From NCBI RefSeq assembly GCF_016862915.1, contig NZ_BONW01000022.1:124001-188000 (forward strand): 64,000 nt of DNA, written 5' to 3'. Below the pieces are notes generated by a model that made no database searches, was not told the DNA's origin, and worked only from the letters and a program-made list of their open reading frames with translations. Numbering within the stretch: the stretch's first letter is position 1; each line of letters starts with the position of its first letter. Below, piece after piece: positions 63,048 to 64,000 of this stretch. Origin of the DNA: Plantactinospora endophytica. GTDB lineage: Bacteria > Actinomycetota > Actinomycetes > Mycobacteriales > Micromonosporaceae. The position numbers and the translations under genes were made by a program.

Positions 63048-64000
63048 ATGGCTCTCGACGTCCCCTACCGGTCCATCCCCGACATGTTCCTGAAGCGTGT
63101 CTCGGCCACCCCCGACCGGGACGCTTTCGCCCACCCCGCCCCGGACGACTCCGGCCCGGTCTGGCTGAGCTGGGCACAGGTCGGCCAGCGCGCCAAGGCG
63201 ATCGCGGCCGGGCTGCGCGGCCTCGGCGTCGACTCCGAGGACCGGGTGGCGATCCTGGCCAACACCCGGCTCGACTGGGTCCTCGCCGACCTCGGCATCA
63301 TGTGTGCCGGTGGCGCGACCACCACGGTCTATCCGACCACCGAGCCGGAGGACACCGCCTACATCCTCACGGACTCCGGCTCGAAGGTGCTGATCGCCGA
63401 GAACGCCGAGCAGGCGGCGAAGATCGCCGGGGTGGAGCTGCCGGCGCTGACCCACGTCGTGGTGATCGACGGGCCGGCCGACCCGGCCGCCACCCCGCCG
63501 CAGCTCACCCTCGCCGACCTGGAGGTGCAGGGCGCGCTGGCCCTGGAGAGCGACCCGGACCTGATCGACCGGGTGGTCGCCGGGATCGACCAGGACCACC
63601 TGGCGACGTTGATCTACACCTCCGGCACCACCGGACGGCCCAAGGGCGTCGAGTTGCTGCACGCCGGATGGTGCTGGGAGGGCGTGGCCCAGGCGCAACT
63701 GGGGCTGATCAAGGCCGAGGACCTGCAGTACCTCTGGCTGCCGCTGTCGCACTCGTTCGGCAAGACGCTGATCTGCGGCGTGATCCACGTCGGCATGCCC
63801 ACCTACGTCGACGGCCGGCTGGACAAGCTCGTCGACCTGCTCGGAGTGGTCAGGCCGACGCTGATGTGCGGCGCGCCCCGGATCTACGAGAAGGTCTACA
63901 ACCGGGCGGTCACCACCGCGCAGACGGCGGGCGGCGCGAAGGCGAAGATCTTCGCCTGGGCGGTACGGACCGGCAAGCACAAGGTCGCCCTGGAACAGGC
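63048..64000 (+). CDS. Long-chain fatty-acid-CoA ligase (3' end outside window)
   Basis: Opens at ATG 63048 (CCGGAGG upstream) and runs to the window edge, about 317 residues of an expected 600. The adenylation motif A3 is IYTSGTTGRPKGVELLHAG. The N-terminus (SIPDMFLKRVSATPDRDAF), LRGLGVDSEDRVAILANTRLDWV and WLPLSHSFGKTL match FadD15/Faa1-type synthetases that activate long-chain fatty acids to CoA thioesters. No frameshift so far. Which chain length it uses, and whether it serves degradation or lipid synthesis, is not shown. Confidence 0.92.
   Translation, partial: MALDVPYRSIPDMFLKRVSATPDRDAFAHPAPDDSGPVWLSWAQVGQRAKAIAAGLRGLGVDSEDRVAILANTRLDWVLADLGIMCAGGATTTVYPTTEPEDTAYILTDSGSKVLIAENAEQAAKIAGVELPALTHVVVIDGPADPAATPPQLTLADLEVQGALALESDPDLIDRVVAGIDQDHLATLIYTSGTTGRPKGVELLHAGWCWEGVAQAQLGLIKAEDLQYLWLPLSHSFGKTLICGVIHVGMPTYVDGRLDKLVDLLGVVRPTLMCGAPRIYEKVYNRAVTTAQTAGGAKAKIFAWAVRTGKHKVALEQ

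Overview
This is a high-GC actinobacterial chromosome segment. GTG and TTG starts, ATGA/GTGA gene overlaps, leaderless promoters and the order trpE / Trp-associated membrane protein / trpC / trpB / trpA / lgt all point to Micromonosporaceae (a Micromonospora- or Plantactinospora-like organism; the genus cannot be fixed from this window). No rRNA, tRNA, CRISPR array or transposase was seen.

Layout. 1-2.8 kb: end of an unknown gene, a Cys-rich small protein, and a secreted clan GH-A glycosidase with a bulb-lectin domain. 2.9-4.5 kb: a decayed patch with a lipoprotein gene and a Phd-like antitoxin gene each broken by a one-base frameshift, a perfect 27-bp inverted repeat, a six-codon stub of a regulator, and a short GntR regulator with AT-rich operator candidates. 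4.8-8.9 kb: two coupled unknown genes, then a divergent MocR regulator / MFS exporter pair. 9-15.2 kb (minus): gpgS, a GT4 glycosyltransferase, an EccC/FtsK-like triple P-loop ATPase and a membrane protein with a collagen-like linker, in one run. 15.4-17.5 kb: a Gfo/Idh oxidoreductase overlapping an MDR dehydrogenase. 18-21.3 kb: small regulatory pairs (MarR/membrane protein, GNAT/XRE-cupin) and a methyltransferase. 21.4-27.7 kb: gltD and gltB (glutamate synthase). 27.8-35.5 kb: GNAT, secreted M14 carboxypeptidase, fasciclin lipoprotein and a large AfsR/SARP-like regulator.

35.7-46.2 kb (minus) is the biosynthetic core. hisI is in frame with an upstream nucleotidyltransferase domain. It is followed by trpE, the Trp-associated membrane protein, trpC, a 28-codon ORF that bridges trpC to trpB by ATGA overlaps at both ends, trpB, trpA, lgt and an FAD monooxygenase. 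46.3-64 kb holds an aldo/keto reductase, an ABC exporter operon with TetR, a DUF2470-like gene behind an iron-box-like site, a heterodimeric ABC exporter, a mycothiol-type DinB protein, an orphan class I terpene synthase, a TetR/hydrolase pair, a two-component system, a PepSY protein and the start of a long-chain acyl-CoA synthetase.

A recurring feature is short tandem or degenerate repeats (9-60 bp units) at gene ends and inside linker-coding regions. The best candidates for new biology are the EccC-like ATPase plus collagen-linker membrane protein, the nucleotidyltransferase-HisI reading frame, the trpC-trpB micro-ORF, the orphan terpene synthase, and several unusual direct-repeat operators.
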